Below are positions 12,405 through 13,460 of a stretch of 13,460 bases of DNA, in pieces. The notes beneath the pieces are model-generated. The model was given only the letters and a program-made list of their open reading frames with translations, searched no databases and had not been told where the DNA came from. Source of the DNA: Bacillota bacterium (GTDB taxonomy: Bacteria > Bacillota > Clostridia > Christensenellales > Aristaeellaceae); assembly GCA_023404715.1 (NCBI GenBank), contig JAEYAR010000194.1:1-13460 (forward strand). Reading direction: 5' to 3'. The translations under genes were made by a program, and so were the position numbers. The first letter of the stretch is position 1; every line of letters starts with the position of its first letter.

Positions 12405-13334
12405 GTGGCACAGGCAAGGCCGCAAAACCAAAATAATAAGATCAAGCTATCCCCCGGAGATCGGGTTTTCGATATCTGCAACGTCGCTATCTTCGTGCTC
12501 ATCGCGCTGCTGATGCTCTTCCCCTTCTGGAACATCATCGCTATCTCCCTGACGAGCAACGCCGAATATATGCGTAGGCCGTTCATCCTCTTCCCAGAGC
12601 TGCCCACGCTGGAGGCGTATAATTACATCTTCGCGACGCCTCTCTTCCCGCGCGCATACGGCGTGACGCTGATCATCACCGTAACCGGAACGATGCTTTC
12701 CACGCTGATCACCTCGATGCTGGCCTACGGCCTGTCCAAGAACACGCTGCGCGGGCATAAGTTCTTCATGATCTACCTGCTCATCACCATGTTCTTCTCT
12801 GGCGGCCTGATCCCGACCTATTATAACATCACCAAGACGCTCAACCTTTCCAATAACCTGCTGGCGTTGATCCTGCCCGGCACGGTGAGCGTCTTCAACT
12901 TCATCATCATTCGCTCCTTCTTCCGCCAGCTTCCCGCTTCGCTGGAGGAATCGGCGAAGATCGACGGAGCGAACGAATTCACCATTCTCTTTCGCATCAT
13001 TTACCCTCTCTCCATCCCCACGCTTGCGACAATCGCCATGTTCGTAGCTGTAGGCCTTTGGAATAGTTGGTTTTCCGCACAGCTGTATATGCGCGATGAA
13101 AAACTCTATCCCCTGCAGCTGATCATCCGCAACTACATCGTGCGGGATACCAAGCCCGCGGACATGCAAAATCTCGAGGGCCTGCGCGACGCGGCCGGAA
13201 AGCGTATTTATTTAAATGAAGTGGGCCTCAAGATGGCCTGCGCCGTGGCCTCCACGGTGCCTATGCTTCTCATTTACCCTTTCATCCAAAAATACTTTGA
13301 AAAGGGCGTCACCATCGGCGCCGTGAAGGGATAA
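12405..13334 (+). CDS. ABC sugar transporter permease, YtcP/LplC-like
   Basis: The 309-residue partner permease starts at GTG 12405, with AAAAGGAGG eight bases upstream; it follows the first permease by 49 bases in the same operon. Six membrane helices are seen, starting with VFDICNVAIFVLIALLMLFP (21-40). FFSGGLIPTYYNITKTLNL is a hallmark stretch of the YtcP/LplC branch. The EAA loop is EESAKIDGANEFTILFRIIY (181-200). The C-terminus shows the usual KMACAVASTVPMLLIYPFIQ, KYFEKGVTIGAVKG. The gene is full length. In relatives an extracellular solute-binding protein follows directly; here the sequence after the stop codon looks like intron RNA. Confidence 0.94.
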   Translation: MAQARPQNQNNKIKLSPGDRVFDICNVAIFVLIALLMLFPFWNIIAISLTSNAEYMRRPFILFPELPTLEAYNYIFATPLFPRAYGVTLIITVTGTMLSTLITSMLAYGLSKNTLRGHKFFMIYLLITMFFSGGLIPTYYNITKTLNLSNNLLALILPGTVSVFNFIIIRSFFRQLPASLEESAKIDGANEFTILFRIIYPLSIPTLATIAMFVAVGLWNSWFSAQLYMRDEKLYPLQLIIRNYIVRDTKPADMQNLEGLRDAAGKRIYLNEVGLKMACAVASTVPMLLIYPFIQKYFEKGVTIGAVKG

Positions 13335-13460
13335 GTGCGACGTGAAAGCCGCGCGTTCAGAGTCCGGCAAGAGATCGGACCCGCCGTTCCGTCGGCGGAA
13401 GTCTCCCGTCGCTGCATAGCCGGTAACGGCTACGCTTGTAAGCAGATGGAAGAAAGTAGC
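13335..13460 (+). mobile_element. 5' end of a probable group II intron (runs off right edge)
   Basis: The base right after the permease TAA begins GTGCG, the group II intron 5' consensus (GUGYG). GTGCGAC-GTGAAA-GCCGCGC folds as the first stem with one mismatch. Further stems follow: GTCCG/CGGAC (loop CAAGAGA-like), CCGCCG-TTCCGT-CGGCGG and TAGCCG-GTAA-CGGCTA with a GNRA-type loop, then AGCAGATGGAAGAAAGTAGC. The density and order of stems match domain I of bacterial group II introns as I remember them. No coding frame is seen here, which fits since the maturase would lie in domain IV downstream. The alternative is a structured intergenic RNA before the binding-protein gene. Confidence 0.62.

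Overview
The window looks like a chromosomal stretch of a fairly GC-rich Clostridia-type Firmicute, probably a gut commensal. This rests on strong AGGAGG-type ribosome binding sites, near-consensus sigma-A promoters (TTGACA/TATAAT), U-tract terminators and gene families common there (LplB/YtcP-type sugar permeases, a YtrA-type GntR/ABC operon, Clostridia-style small XRE regulators). No taxonomic marker is present, so genus or species is not claimed.

Layout. (1) 1-974, minus: 5' part of a large agarase-like glycoside hydrolase gene that runs off the left edge. (2) About 1160-4380: a visibly AT-richer accessory island with an unrecognised gene (minus), three tandem XRE-family regulators (plus, two of them paralogous), a cluster of perfect stem-loops, and a Fic-domain gene (minus) broken by two compensating frameshifts and with Gln at the catalytic His position. 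(3) 4531-5700, plus: an MFS transporter, ending at a bidirectional terminator shared with the next operon. (4) 9405-5774, minus: a four-gene operon of GntR/YtrA-like repressor, ABC ATPase, ABC permease and a secreted acidic protein, with a consensus promoter and a palindromic operator. (5) 9525-10870, plus: a class I-beta DAHP synthase (first step of aromatic amino acid synthesis) preceded by a strong promoter, a 27-residue tyrosine-rich leader peptide and an intrinsic terminator, with a complementary segment able to form an antiterminator. (6) 10980-13334, plus: two sugar-type ABC permeases (LplB- and YtcP/LplC-like) behind a perfect consensus promoter. (7) 13335 to the right edge: RNA-like sequence starting GTGCG exactly after the second permease stop codon, read as the 5' end of a group II intron.

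Working together: the two permeases would form the membrane channel of one oligosaccharide importer whose binding protein probably lies beyond the right edge. The GntR/ABC genes form a self-regulated membrane-stress or export type unit. The DAHP synthase appears to be controlled both by enzyme feedback (N-terminal ferredoxin-like domain) and by ribosome-mediated attenuation sensing charged tRNA-Tyr. The attenuator is the most striking element of the window.
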